The position numbers and the translations under genes are program-made. Shown piece after piece: positions 51,841-62,882 of a stretch of 64,000 bases of DNA. Position 1 is the first letter of the stretch. Every line of letters begins with the position of its first letter. The notes below the pieces were generated by a model that was not told where the DNA came from, did not search any database, and saw only the letters and a program-made list of their open reading frames with translations. This DNA is from Catonia carolina (lineage: Eukaryota > Arthropoda > Insecta > Hemiptera > Achilidae): positions 74,129,901 to 74,193,900 of the forward strand of contig JAQMRL010000004.1 of the NCBI GenBank assembly GCA_035578175.1, given 5' to 3'.

Positions 51841-52278
51841 TAGATCCAAGCTTACTCAGACGGATCGACGCCTACTACATGACGCGACTGAAACTAAAGA
51901 GAAAGGTAAGCGCGTGCAATGCACTCCCAACTTTCATCCGTAGTGATTGAAGTTGATAATAATATTATTAAGTTGATGCGATCAAATGCAGTGATACCAA
52001 CCTACGCTTTCCTTGTTGCACATCAAAGAGTAATATTATGTACTTCACTGAGCAAGTCGATTTTCTTTACCGTCTGCACATGACTTTATTCAGTGCACCG
52101 GCTTTAATACAGTTTTACCTAAACGCCTACCTTTTACCTATTCTTCCGTAGAAAAAAAAGGTATTTTGTAAAAAAAAAGGTCTTCGGTTTTTTTTTTATT
52201 CTATATTTAACCAATAATATCCGTAATGTTTTTTCTTATCTTTTAAAGGTAATTGACATTTTTATATTGTTTTTTTTG
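51841..52278. other. No gene seen
   Basis: AT-rich spacer following the duplicated flank (TTTGCCTGATAATTGGTAT at 51791). Confidence 0.45.
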
Positions 52279-52350
52279 TCCATAACAGGTAGGTGCAGTG
52301 TTAAATTATTTGCACTCAATTTTTTAGTTCCAGGAATACAAAAAATAGTT
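52279..52350 (+). mobile_element. R400-10, 5' fragment cut by H20
   Basis: First ~70 bp of R400 (CCATAACAGGTAGGTGCAG), ending AAAAAATAGTT where H20 begins. No continuation is found after H20, so the rest is lost. Confidence 0.75.
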
Positions 52351-52356
52351 TTTTTT

Positions 52357-52487
52357 TTACTTTCTCTTGCCTATATGAATATATATAGGAAGGAAAGTTT
52401 TCATGTCGATTTTTAGAAATCGAGTTTTCACCGGATCTACACGTTTTCAGACCCCCTGAATCCAAAAAACAAGTTTTTAGCGATTAA

Positions 52488-52548
<61 letters not shown>

Positions 52549-53162
52549 AGAATATTTCAAGAACGGCATATCGTACGAACTTGAAACTTGAAACTTAAGT
52601 TAAGACACCACTACCGGACTCGACACGAACATTTTCATCAAAATCGGTCAACCAAAAGTAGTAGTTTATTCGTGTAATTTTTCAATTTTTTGCTATTTTC
52701 TCAAAAACGAGTCCTACGACTTTTTAAAAGTCACCTGGTTTACTAAATTTCTTATGCTCTACAAGATAATATCGGCGCCATGATTGCTAAAATTCTTGGT
52801 GAGGCTGTTTTCACGTAAAAAATTGTTTTTTTAAGATTACGGCTTTAATATGCATTTTAGCGCAAAAATTTATAAAATAAAAGTTATAGACAATTTAAAA
52901 TCCTACAACTACTATTTATAACATTTTTTGTATAACGCTTAGTTTAGCGGTAATTTGCGATTTTCTGTTTTTTTCTCACGAAAACGTGTGCTAAACTGGA
53001 GTTGATTTTCATTTTGCGTCTTTCCCTCCTGATGATTAGGTTATGTTTATTGGGGTTAGTTTTTTAGTTTATTTCTAATGTTTTATTACTAATGTTATGT
53101 TATAATGATAGTTATTTGTATTGGCAAGAGAAAGTTGTGTGAGTGTTTCACACCAGATATTT
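52357..53162 (+). mobile_element. H20: HINE-like element lacking the second unit
   Basis: Plus copy with (GT)n at 52490-52546. The sequence jumps from ACGAAAACGTGTG to CTAAACTGGAGTTGATTTT, which removes about 190 bp, the second internal unit. Confidence 0.92.
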
Positions 53163-54232
53163 TTTTACTATAAAGATTAAAAATTGAAAAGAATAGTATA
53201 CATTTTTATGATCTATTTGTTCTTAATTTTTTTAAATGAAATTTATCTCGTTATTTAAATAGAAACAAGTTTAATTTGTGTAGATTTAAAATTCATTACT
53301 AATTCTATTTAAGATTAAAGACTTCAACTTCGTGAACTTTACTAGATAAAGTTATAAACCAGAAATATATTAAAATAAAAGTTTATAAACAGTAAAAGAC
53401 ATTTACATTTTTATTCACAAAATCATACAAAAGCTCTGACTCTCTCTCTCTGTACAATTTACTTTCAACTTACATGTTATAAGAAAGTTTATGGAAAATA
53501 TTATAAGTTCTTACATTTCAGTTTACTTGTACGTATATTTCTGCCATAGTTTTCAGTACTACAATTTAATAAACATAAATTATGTTGTAACTTATTTTCG
53601 AGTAAAGTTTGTTATAAAAATTACTGGATATTTTTATTTTTAGTTACTTTATTGATTTTTCTAAGAAATATTAAACTAATAGTATTCTTGTAATGTCGCC
53701 CAATGAAAAAAAAAACATATACAAACTAACTTTATGTATACATTAAAAGTTTAGATAAAAAGTTTAAATTTTTATCGAAAGTTAAATATTTCGATCGTGT
53801 ACTTTAAATGTTTGCTTAAGCTTTTATAGCTTCTTTTTCTCTTTTTTTTAAACTTAGACGGTCACGTATTTGCTTCACATGCAGTACTTTTTTTCGTAAC
53901 ATGTAAAGTATACTACCGTCGAATTTTCTTTGAACATATATATTTATAAAGCTGTATCAGTTACACTGTATAATGCTATACAAAATTTAAATTTTTGATA
54001 AAATTTAAATATATCGTATTTACGTTTTAGTGGAATCACTATATTTTTTTTAAAGAAATTTTCAATTTTTTGTTGTATTTTAGAGAAAGAATTTTGATAA
54101 TGGTACGTTATTGTATATTCTATAAGATGGGAATTTAGTTTTAGAAAAACCTTATCTTGTATTAGTTAAGAAGGGGATTGTCTTTCAAAAAAAAAAAAAT
54201 ATGTTTAAAAATTATTAAAAAATTATTTTATC
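53163..54232. other. No gene seen; very AT-rich
   Basis: More than 1 kb without an H, SINE, R400 or LINE signature and without a significant open frame. Confidence 0.5.
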
Positions 54233-54308
54233 CCTGAAATTTTTCTATTCATTTTATTATTTTAATCCTGAATAAAAATATATATGAATCGGTCATTTTA
54301 GAAACTCC
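54233..54308. repeat. 76-bp direct repeat, left copy
   Basis: CCTGAAATTTTTCTATTCAT ... TTTTAGAAACTCC. It recurs at 55294-55369 with 5 mismatches and no indels, immediately bracketing LINE-C1. Confidence 0.95.
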
Positions 54309-55147
54309 TTCTTCTTCTTCTTACTATCAAGTATTAGGCATAAGCCTGTTCCGAACTCACAAACCATCTTGTACTTTACACAAACACGTGACATTCCAAC
54401 CCGTACATCACGACTACTGCCATCTTATTCGAGGTCTTCCCACCTCCCTTCTTTCAACTGGAACATATTCCGTCACTTTTAAAGGTATTCTCTCCTCTAA
54501 AATCCGTTCCAAATGTTGGCTCCATTGATTCCGGTACTCCTCCACTTTTTAATTCAAGCTAAATACACCCAACTCGGATCTAATTTTCTCGTTATGTAGT
54601 AAATCCAGCCTCGAGCAGCCCTTCACCCTTCTTTGAAACCTAATTTCAGCTGCTTGGATCCTACGTTCTTGGCGTTTTGTCGTAACCCATAACTCACTTC
54701 CATAAAGAAGGACTGGGCCTGCCATTACCTTGTAGAACTTCACTACTGTCTCTGCTCTAGCTCTGTTACCCAGTATCCTGTTAATGGTACCACAAATAGC
54801 TTGAAACTTATATATTTTATTTTTAACATCCAAGTCCCAATCAAAGCTGACATCGCAGCCCAGATAGTTATAGTGAGACACTTGATCTAATACTACATTG
54901 TCTGCAACAATCTTCGAACGAGTGGAATACTTTCCTCTGAATGCCATAACCTTTGATTTAGCAACCGAAACTCGTAAATTATACTTTTTACATAAATCAT
55001 TTAAAACATAAACTGCTCTTTGAAGCTCATCTTCACTCTCCTGTATAATCCGCATGTCATCCGCAAATAGCAATGCATTGAGGTAATCGTCAGTACTTAT
55101 TCTAACCCCAGGACTAACCACACTTTTCCACTTTTTAAAAACATAGT

Positions 55148-55199
<52 letters not shown>

Positions 55200-55293
55200 T
55201 AAAATAGGTGACAGACTGCACCCTTATCTCAACCCTTGATCTACGAGTATTTTATCTAGACGTTCAATACCTGTATTTATCTCTATTTGCGTA
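54309..55293 (-). pseudogene. LINE-C1 reverse transcriptase fragment
   Basis: Reverse transcriptase core and C-terminus of a non-LTR element. In order: GIERLDKILVDQGLR, a stop where the family has Gln, GCSLSPILFN, then a (TA)n expansion, YIDYVFKKWKSVVSPG, the catalytic LLFADDM, HYNYLGCDV, VLLYGSELW, RRIQAAEIRFQRRVKGCS and LGVFSLN, then a stop and a (GAA)n-like 3' end (54309-54321). A 190-codon frame (54549-55121) is still open. The element lacks the endonuclease. It is flanked by 76-bp direct repeats. Clade uncertain (RTE-like is a guess). Confidence 0.88.
55150..55196. repeat. (TA)n microsatellite inside LINE-C1 coding region
   Basis: About 23 TA units between the codons for LFN and YID, at the natural ATATAT of Asn-Ile-Tyr-Ile-Asp. 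The flanking frames remain readable on both sides. Confidence 0.93.
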
Positions 55294-55369
55294 CCTGAAA
55301 TTTTTCTATTTATTTTATTATTTTAATCCTGAGTAAAAATATATCTGAACTGGTCATTTTAGAAACTCC
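55294..55369. repeat. 76-bp direct repeat, right copy
   Basis: Right partner of 54233-54308. By its position it looks like an unusually long target-site duplication of LINE-C1. Confidence 0.95.
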
Positions 55370-55660
55370 ATAAGTCAAAAAACTAACTTTAGGAAAAATT
55401 AAAAAAAAACTTGGTAATATACTACTTTTCAATAAAAAACAATATTAAAAATATAATTTGTTCAGAGGGCTGCCCATTTTAATATAAAATGTATACTTTT
55501 TTGTCTTTTTAAAGATAAACCACAGGTTAAAAGAAAAGTTGAAAATTTAAACTTAAGGTGTTTCTGAAATAAATTGGAGGTAAATGCTAAATTAAATTGT
55601 TTTCTGTAAAATACATTGTTAGACCAGAAAAAAATTGTGTTGTACAATAGTATTCATTTA
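55370..55660. other. No gene seen
   Basis: AT-rich spacer between LINE-C1 and the pogo-like MITE. Confidence 0.45.
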
Positions 55661-56310
55661 CAGTAGAAACTCTTTAATCCGGCACGTTTGGGACTCGAAG
55701 CTTGCCGGATTAAAGGAAATTCCGGACTATGGAGGTTATTTATAAAAATACAGGAGTCGTATAAACAAATAACATAATTTGCACAAGAAACTTTTACTGT
55801 ATGTATTTCTTATTAAAACATGGGTTATTTAAACAATATAAATCAATATATAAGTACAGGAGAAATATTAAAACGCATTTTTTAAGTACAGTACATGATG
55901 AAATAAATTTAAATACAGTATGAAATACAGAAAAGTATTGTACTATTCGTGGTTTTTAGCAACAGCACTGGTAGATGGCTGGAAAAAAATCTAATATCTA
56001 CTTGCTTCTTACGACTAGTATTTTTTTTATTTAAAAAATCATTTTTTATTATATGCAAGTTCATAACTTCGGCCATACTGTATTGTTTATTTGACTCAGC
56101 AAATTTTACAAACGTGTAAAAAAGCGTACTGAGTTTACAAACTCAGAGCGTGACCCTTTGTGGCTCTTGAGTATCGGCGGTAGCTTTCGGGTTGCTCACT
56201 TTACAATGTTCATTGCAATTCTATAATTCTATAATTTTTGTCTACTGCCGTTGATGCCGGATTATAGACAATTCCGAACTATAAAATGCCGGATTAAGGA
56301 GGTTTTACTG
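55661..56310. mobile_element. Pogo/Tigger-like MITE
   Basis: 650 bp with 24-bp imperfect TIRs, CAGTAGAAACTCTTTAATCC and (reverse) CAGTAAAACCTCCTTAATCC, both followed by GGCA. There are 3 mismatches. TA lies at 55659-55660 and 56311-56312. Inner copies of GCCGGATTA recur near both ends. No transposase frame. Confidence 0.9.
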
Positions 56311-56421
56311 TATTTTTTTCACTAGTTTACATTAGTGACTTAGAATAGCTTTTGGCAGAAATAAAAATTGAAATTCTTAACTTAAGAAGACCCAGTCCTC
56401 GTATGTTGCTCCCTACTAACA

Positions 56422-56720
56422 TAAGGAACATTTTCTTAGTCTGTGGTAGAGACAATTGGCTGAATTTTTTTTACAGATTTATCAAACCTTGATACACATT
56501 TTAGCACAAGAGTTTGTTAAATTAATTTTTAGTTCATCAGAAAAACATTTTTTTTAACAATGTCAATAATTTCCAAAAATTAACCTACTTGTAACTATAA
56601 AACGTGTTTGAGCTAGTGTTTAGTTAAACTACAATGTCAAAATGTGTATTCCTTTGCAATGAATGTACCCTGAAAATCTCAAGACAATATCTTCACCGGT
56701 TTTGAGAAAATGTTCCTTTT
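56422..56720. repeat. Repeat Y2
   Basis: Bounded by ATAAGGAACATTTTCTTAG and TTTTGAGAAAATGTTCC, as in Y1 and Y3. No coding capacity. Confidence 0.55.
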
Positions 56721-56778
56721 GTATGAAAAAACTTAATTTTCGGAAAACAAAGAAATGAAGGAAACAAACTATAATTTC

Positions 56779-56927
56779 CTGGGTCCTGGGTTCGAATCCC
56801 ACTCAGGCACGTTGTATTTTCATACGTTACAAAAAAATTATTTCATCCTCCATTGTACAAAGTTACACCCCAACGTCGTCGCTAATGACCGTTGCAGTTG
56901 ATGCGACGTTAAATAAAATAAATTAAA
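56779..56927 (+). mobile_element. SINE2-d, 5'-truncated, 17-bp duplication
   Basis: Starts just before the B box (GGGTTCGAATCCC) and has the second tail type, ending GTCGTCGCTAATGACCGTTG and GATGCGACGTTAAATAAA. Flanked by AAACAAACTATAATTTC at 56762-56778 and 56928-56944, a perfect duplication. Confidence 0.95.
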
Positions 56928-56944
56928 AAACAAACTATAATTTC

Positions 56945-57190
56945 ACTCATGGCCTTCGCCCAGCCCAGTCAGCCCAGCACAGTCAGTCAGCTGGTAGAAA
57001 GTCGCTATTATTTGTTAAGTAACATCGGTTGGGCAAGCGACTTTGTATGGTGACCAGTTGACAGCCATCTATGAACAAACTTTACTGGGGGTCCCTGTTA
57101 AAACTCATGTCTAATCTATGCCAAAAAAATACAGCAAAAAGCAGCAATCAAATTGGATAGTTGTCAACAATGTACAGTTCCCAATAACAA
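56945..57190 (-). repeat. Repeat X, copy 2
   Basis: Reverse partner of 30316-30545. It shares CAAGCGACTTTGTATGGTGA, ACAGCCATCTATGAACAAAC and GTACAGTTCCC. Before SINE2-d inserted it was directly joined to Y2, so X and Y may be parts of one larger family. Confidence 0.75.
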
Positions 57191-57529
57191 ATAAAAGCTT
57201 AAAAAAAATTCACTCATAAGAAAAAAAATCAGCTGTAAAATAATTAGGAAGCAAGACAAACAACAGGACTGCCAACAATATCAATATGTATAAAATGTTA
57301 CCTTTCTATTAAAAAAATAAAACAAATTTCTAAACAAAAAGAATCAAAAGTTATCCAACTTAAATTTTAGTTAGGTCCCTGAAAAAACAGTAATGGTGTT
57401 AATTTAAAAAATTAATAAAAAATTTTAAACCTTATTAAAAGGTCACTTATTGTACATCAGTTTACTCAAAAAATCCAGTAGAAATAAATGAACAAACAAA
57501 AACATAAATTGGTGAATTTTTTTTTTCTA
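57191..57529. other. No gene seen
   Basis: AT-rich spacer. Confidence 0.45.
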
Positions 57530-57723
57530 GGACCGGTTTCCCTTAATTAACTTCCAATTTTAAACTTCGTACAATTTTCCAAAACAAATACAGCCCTATT
57601 TATAAAAATATGTTTTTGGCTGAATTTTAGGGTTACTAATGAAAACTCATTTTCGAAATTATAACATGAAAACATACATTTTCCTTAGCTATGTCTTCTT
57701 TATATGAAGAGAATGTAAAATCA
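57530..57723 (-). mobile_element. Very old HINE-like 5' end
   Basis: Recognisable only by order of phrases: CTAGGACCGGTTT, ACTTCGTACAATTTTCC, ATATGTTTTTGG, GAAAACTCATTTTCGAAA, ACATGAAAACATACATTTTC and GAAGAGAATGTAAAA. No microsatellite remains. Confidence 0.6.
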
Positions 57724-58493
57724 ATTAATTCATGTTCATGTAAAGTAACGAAAAATTATAAAAGGATTTTTCTTGTATAACTAAGTGTAACAAAATTTTA
57801 TTACACGTATTTAATTTGAAATTAAAAAAGTGTATTATACAAGAAATGACGTTACGTAATCAACGAAACCCTTCTGTGATGCAAAAGCAACTTCAATTCT
57901 CTAACCTGTCACTAAAGTTTCTGCTTAAAAATAATGAAAAAAACAGAACAACTTTTCTGATAAAAATCTAAATGAGTTTTTTTTAAATTAACAACGTCCA
58001 TTAATCGACTACAGTAAATGTTTGTACGAAAAACGCAAAACACAAAAGTTGATTTCAGTTTTTGAATGGAAGAGAAATCTGTAGGCCTTTGCGTTTCCTT
58101 TTTCAAACTAATTTCAAACCTAGTAATTTAACTTAAGTTACCAAAAAATAAAATAGCTATTTACTTTCAAGTTGTTTTGTTTTTATTTTGAATATCATTT
58201 AAAATTCTATCAGAAGTTTAACAAAAACGTAGTAATGACACAATGTAATAAATTTTACTCATTAATTTTTTATCAGGTCGGGCCTGCGGAGTATTAAATG
58301 ATCATATTATATAAAAATAATATTTGAATTATTTAAATTGTAAATTTTATGTTACTTAATAATTTTTTAACAAATATTATTTAAATTAAAAATATAAAAT
58401 ATTTTATTTGGAATTTTAAATTGTAATAAAGAAAATTAATTATTTTTCTTGCCTTACAGAAAGAAACTTGCCCAAGTGTATTTTTTAATAATA
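57724..58493. other. No gene seen
   Basis: Very AT-rich, with only 60-codon frames and no motif. Confidence 0.45.
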
Positions 58494-58570
58494 CAGTCAA
58501 TTCCGCATAATTGGGGCACATCGGGACCGAAGCATTTTGCCCCAGTTAAACGGCTGACCCTAATAAACGA
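58494..58570. mobile_element. Pogo-like terminal fragment
   Basis: Begins CAGTCAATTCCGCATAATTG after TA, like the MITE ends at 40.4 and 55.7 kb. No matching opposite terminus was found in the following kilobase, so it is truncated or too diverged. Confidence 0.5.
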
Positions 58571-59344
58571 ATTCGAAAATGTGGCGTTTACAATACTGTA
58601 TTTTATTAAAATCATCACGTACATAAATTTTACACGCAAGTTTTATCTATATACATACGAAACAAATAAAAGGGTATCAGAACAATTATTAACTTTTTAG
58701 CAAAACTTTTTCCTTCGTTTTAAGCATTGGACTATTGACACTGGATCCTTCTTTCACGTTTTCTTTTCTGAGATGTTCCTTTTTTTTATTTTTTTTTATT
58801 TTTTAATGCCCATCCTCGGCGTATTTTATTTTCTTGGAGCACGATACATCAAAATATCGTCATTTTCGGTACACCGGTTAGTTCCGATAGTTTAAATTGG
58901 CTTAAGTTAGGTGGATACGTTTTTATTTTGTCGAGAAGCTTTATTCGTTCACACAGTCATATCGTTACGCGGCATTTAACTCACAAAGACGTTGATTGTA
59001 GGCACTGTACTGTAAGCCTACGCATAAAAATATCAACAAAATGTGTGAAACGAATGGGAATTAAAAAAAAACAAATAAAAAAGTATGCCTGCAGATAACA
59101 AAACAACCAGACTCGAAAAACAGTGTGTTTTTCATGAGTACTCTCATGAAATCACAAATACTGATGAGAAATATGGGAATGGGACGATCTGTGTACGTAT
59201 GACAAGTGACATCTAACGATAAGTTTCAAGGAGGCCATACGGCTTGTAAGGTTGGGCATAACTAGTGGATGACTCGCTGAAATTTGTGCAATGACGATTA
59301 TGTAGCCTACACATTGTACTGTAAATAACATATTTACTTTGTTA
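58571..59344. other. No gene seen
   Basis: No gene or element recognised. Confidence 0.45.
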
Positions 59345-59359
59345 TGACTGATGTGTGAT

Positions 59360-59532
59360 TTTTTTTTTTTTTTGGCGTAACGTCCGACCGTTCTGCAATT
59401 ACTGCTAATGTAGATGGTGAAGGATGAAATGATTTTTGTAGCGTATGAAAATATGCTGTGCCAGAATGGGATTCGAACCCAAGACCGCATGATGAAAGGC
59501 GAGCACGTTACCAACTACGGCAATGCGGCCGG
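59360..59532 (-). mobile_element. SINE2-e, full length, 15-bp duplication
   Basis: Complete minus SINE2: A tail (T run), first tail type (AACGTCCGACCGTTCTGCAA), B box GGGATTCGAACCC (reverse) and a head with A-box region GTTACCAACTACGGCAATGC (reverse). Flanked by TGACTGATGTGTGAT at 59345-59359 and 59533-59547. Confidence 0.96.
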
Positions 59533-59636
59533 TGACTGATGTGTGATAACTGTAGTTTATCTGTCGAAATGTTTACTACCTCTATCCTTCCCATTGTCTT
59601 ATCTTGCCGCTTAGAACCACGTGTTGTTTGTCGCTG

Positions 59637-60515
59637 GCCTGAAGGAGCTGACAGCCTGGCACGTGTCCTAAAGGAGCTGACAGAAGATGACTTCCAGGAC
59701 GGTTTCCAACAATGGAAAATTTGCAGTGAGCGTTGTAGGGGTAGTAAAGGAGTGTATATTGAAGGTGATAATAAGTGATTATGTATTAAAAAAAAATCAC
59801 AGAAAAAAACTTACAAAAAAATAAGAAAATAAAAAATAAAAAAAAATTTTTTTTAAGAAACGCTATTATTTAACAATTAATCAAAAAGAAATGAACTAAA
59901 AAGAAAAAAAGAAAAAAATTTACAAAAAAAAATCACAGACATTACAGTTAAAAATAAAAGCGTGGCGCATTAATATATATAATATTTTACAACGAATATT
60001 TTACAATAATATTATATATATTAATGCGCCACGCTTTTATTTTTAACTGTAATGTCTGTGATTTTTTTTTGTAAATTTTTTTCTTTTTTTTTTTTAGTTC
60101 ATTTCTTTTTTATTAATTGTTAAATAATAGCGTTTCTTAAAAAAAATTTTTTTAAATTTTTTTTTGATTTTTTTGTAAGTTTTTTTCTGTGATTTTTTTG
60201 TAAATTTTTTTTTGTACATTTTTTTTCTTTTTTTCTTTTTAGTTAATTTTTTTAAGTTATTGTTAAATAAAAGCGTTTTTAAAATTTTTTTTTTAATTTT
60301 TTTTTTAATTTTAAAATTTTTTTTACAAACACCTCCACAGCGTATTGTCATCGAAGATAAACAAGTGTGCAAAGTTTGATTCATATTGATACGGTAGAAG
60401 TATTAAAATTTTAAGTTGCAAGATTTGATGGATCCAAGAGTAAGTTAAATAAAAGCGTTTAATAAAAATAAAATTTTTTAAAACATCAGTCTCGTTATTT
60501 AATAGCCACACCTCG
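59637..60515 (+). mobile_element. M4: mariner 3' remnant split by a palindrome
   Basis: 59655-59778 encodes the mariner transposase C-terminus (ARVLKELTEDDFQDGF, then CRGSKGVYIEGDNK). The matching mariner terminus, CATCAGTCTCGTTATTTAAT to CACACCTCG, lies at 60485-60515 before TA. Between them is a large A/T palindrome. The 5' part is missing, with an abrupt GAAGGAGCTGACAG duplication at its start. Confidence 0.85.
59795..60205. repeat. ~400-bp near-perfect palindrome
   Basis: Arms about 190-200 nt, centred near 59996. The inner arms around CGTGGCGCATTAATATATAT (59961) and its mirror (60033) match exactly, with a loop of about 25 nt (TTTTACAACGAATATTTTAC). The outer arms TCACAGAAAAAAACTTAC / GTAAGTTTTTTTCTGTGA match with small indels. 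A third, partial copy of one arm follows at 60205-60280. Confidence 0.92.
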
Positions 60516-60517
60516 TA

Positions 60518-60975
60518 TTATTACGTAGCCATTTTATGGATTTGTTTCTATACAAAACCCTTTAAACAACCATTTAAATATTTATTTATTCCATTTGTGT
60601 ACTTTAATAATTCATAGACATTAAATTATCACAATATTACTGAATTAGTCAATCGTTTTAATAATTTACAATAATCATTTTTGTACCTAAATATCCAATA
60701 ATGCTCAATACCATAGATACATTGTAAAATGCTACCCACATGCCCACGGCATGTACGTGGGCCGGATTAATATATCATATAATGAAGCGGAAATATGCAC
60801 ATCAAAAATCCCTTTTATGTAATCAATCATGTAATTATTAACAGCTGATTTGACAGCACATAATTTTGAAATACATTTGACTGGTTTTCCGGTCGTAGTA
60901 ATTTTTTTAGAATTTTGATAAGGGCTTATGTCAATAACAGTCGATGCCGGCTAAATCCAAAAACATTGATTAAAT
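60518..60975. other. No gene seen
   Basis: AT-rich. CATGCCCACGGCATGTACGT near 60739 is a small palindromic phrase with no assigned role. Confidence 0.45.
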
Positions 60976-60978
60976 TGA

Positions 60979-61061
60979 CCACCGGTTTGGTCTAGAAGTG
61001 AAGTCGTCACTGCAAGTCAGCTGATTTTCAGAGACGAAGGTTCCTGGTTCAAATCTTATAG
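60979..61061 (+). mobile_element. SINE1-i, head fragment
   Basis: A box TTGGTCTAGAAGTG and B box GGTTCAAATCT are present. The sequence departs from SINE1 right after the head, and LINE-D sequence follows about 75 bp later. Confidence 0.82.
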
Positions 61062-61137
61062 TTGATTTCACGTTCAGAATGTAGTACAGGAAGTCTATAA
61101 GCAATGTTGTATAAAAAACTAATTATTCATAATAATA

Positions 61138-61757
61138 GTTTAGAGCATGTAGAAACAATGAAGTTCCTAGGAGTATCTCTAGATAGATGTTTGTCTTGAT
61201 GTTTGATACCAATCATGTTCGCAGTAAAATATCATCTGGGGTATTTGCACTAAAACAAAACGCCAGATTAAATGATAAAAAATTACTAATGGCAGCTTAT
61301 CATGGCCTCATTCTGTCTCATATCCGTTATGGTATCTTAGTATGGAGTAGTTCTAGCATGGTTAATATAAATAGGGTTTAAAAATTCAAAAGAAAGCTAT
61401 TAGGTGTATGGTGGGAGCTAACCAGCTAACCTCATGCAGGCCATTATTTAAGAAGCTTAAATTGCTGACAGTTCCCTCTCTCTACATTTTTGAGGTGATT
61501 ATGTATGTTAGGCAAAATAATTTTATGCAGAATTTCAATGTTCACAATCATAACACGAGAAACAGAAATGATTATTATGTGGCTAATCACTCCACAAAAT
61601 TGTTTGAACAAAATCCTACTTATTCAGGGAGAAAATTCATGAATAAATTACCCCAATTTTTAAAATTTTGTAATAATTTGCATTCCTTTAAAAAGAATCT
61701 GAAAAATTACTTGATCGGTGAAACTTTTTATAGCGTACAAGAATTTCTTTCTTGATA
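61138..61757 (+). pseudogene. LINE-D reverse transcriptase C-terminal fragment
   Basis: Pieces in order: NNSLEHVETMKFLGVSLD (the post-catalytic FLGVxLD box), a stop, HVRSKISSGVFALKQNARL, LLMAAYHGLILSHIRYGI, a stop/frameshift at 61379, KIQKKAIRCMVGANQ, HNHNTRNRNDYYV, YSGRKFMNKLPQFLK and a final LIGETFYSVQEFL. This is the C-terminal region of an arthropod non-LTR reverse transcriptase, of a family different from LINE-C and the jockey element. At least one stop and one frameshift kill it. The catalytic FADD box is not present. Confidence 0.85.
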
Positions 61758-61972
61758 GTAGTGATACATTGTGTGATTCTTATATGTATTTCAGGTGTTA
61801 TAACTGACATGTCCTATACACCTCCTGAAGTCTCCAGGACGCATTAAAAAAAAATGTATTTCATGTGGGAGTTTGAGTGCTACTATTCTAAATAAACATA
61901 TCGACTCAGCGCCACAACATGATCTTATTTACAAACTATATCAGTGATTTTTTTCAAACCCGAATATTATTT

Positions 61973-62168
61973 TTCTTTTTATTTAATATTTAACGTCACA
62001 TCAACTACAAAGGTCATTAGCGACGACGTTGGGGTGTAACTATATACAATGGAGAATGAAATGAATTTTTGTAACGTATGAAAATATGGCTTGCCTGAGT
62101 GGGATTCGAACCCACGACCGCATGAAGCGACGCGAGCACGTTACCAACTACGCCTATGCGGCCGGCCG
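61973..62168 (-). mobile_element. SINE2-f, second tail type, full length
   Basis: Minus copy: ATTTAACGTCACATCAACTA, CATTAGCGACGACGTTGGGG, body, B box GGGATTCGAACCC (reverse) and a complete head to GCGGCCGGCC. It shows the full structure of the SINE2 subtype seen truncated at 56.8 kb. Confidence 0.92.
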
Positions 62169-62280
62169 TTTATTTATTATTTATTTTTCCGTCCAACCCA
62201 TGACATCACATATCAAATTACAAATAAAATTCTATAATATATGAAATGCCTATACTTATAAATAATGGATTTTTAAACCT

Positions 62281-62441
62281 TAATATGTGTACTTTGTAAT
62301 CAGTTTATTTCAAGAACAGTAAATAACTACATGATCCAGTAATGATATACATGTCGTGTAAATGAAGTGAAAATTTAGTATTGTAAAGTCACAAAGAGGT
62401 TAATTGGTCCTCAACCATCAAAGTACACCGGTACCTCTCGA
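62281..62441 (-). mobile_element. SINE1-j, diverged 3' half
   Basis: Old copy recognisable by ATGATATACATGTCGTGTAA and CCTCAACCATCAAAGTACAC. Its head is missing. Confidence 0.7.
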
Positions 62442-62698
62442 AGTACCATCTCTGTTATCTGTGTCACGTAAAATGTCCGTTGTGTTTTAAAATCTCTATT
62501 TTGTAAACAACCAAACGGAAAAATTAAAATGATACACCGGATAAAAGTTTGTTCTTTTCTACGTTGACTGGTACAACTGAAGTTTTTATAAATTAATAGG
62601 AGGTATGGAAGTTTACGCATAAAAAGTATCCAGTTTTCAGTTAGTTTCCGTTTATGCGCTTTTAAAACGCATGTTACTCCGTCCAGCATAAATATTAA

Positions 62699-62880
62699 CA
62701 TTTAAACACTCACATGACTTTCTCTTGTCAATGTAAATAATGAAAAACGTAAACTATGTTTAATCATGAGTGAATGACGTAAAGTGAAAATCAACATTTG
62801 TAAAACTTAAAAATACAAAAAATCACTAATATTGACGCTAAGGTAAGCGTTGCAGAAGAAACGGTCTTGAATAAAAAATG
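62699..62880 (-). mobile_element. H21: old HINE-like 3' fragment
   Basis: AACACTCACATGACTTTCTC, then TTGTCAATGTAAATAATG and the unit-2 end. Strongly diverged, and cut by MITE-Z copy 2. Confidence 0.75.
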
Positions 62881-62882
62881 TT

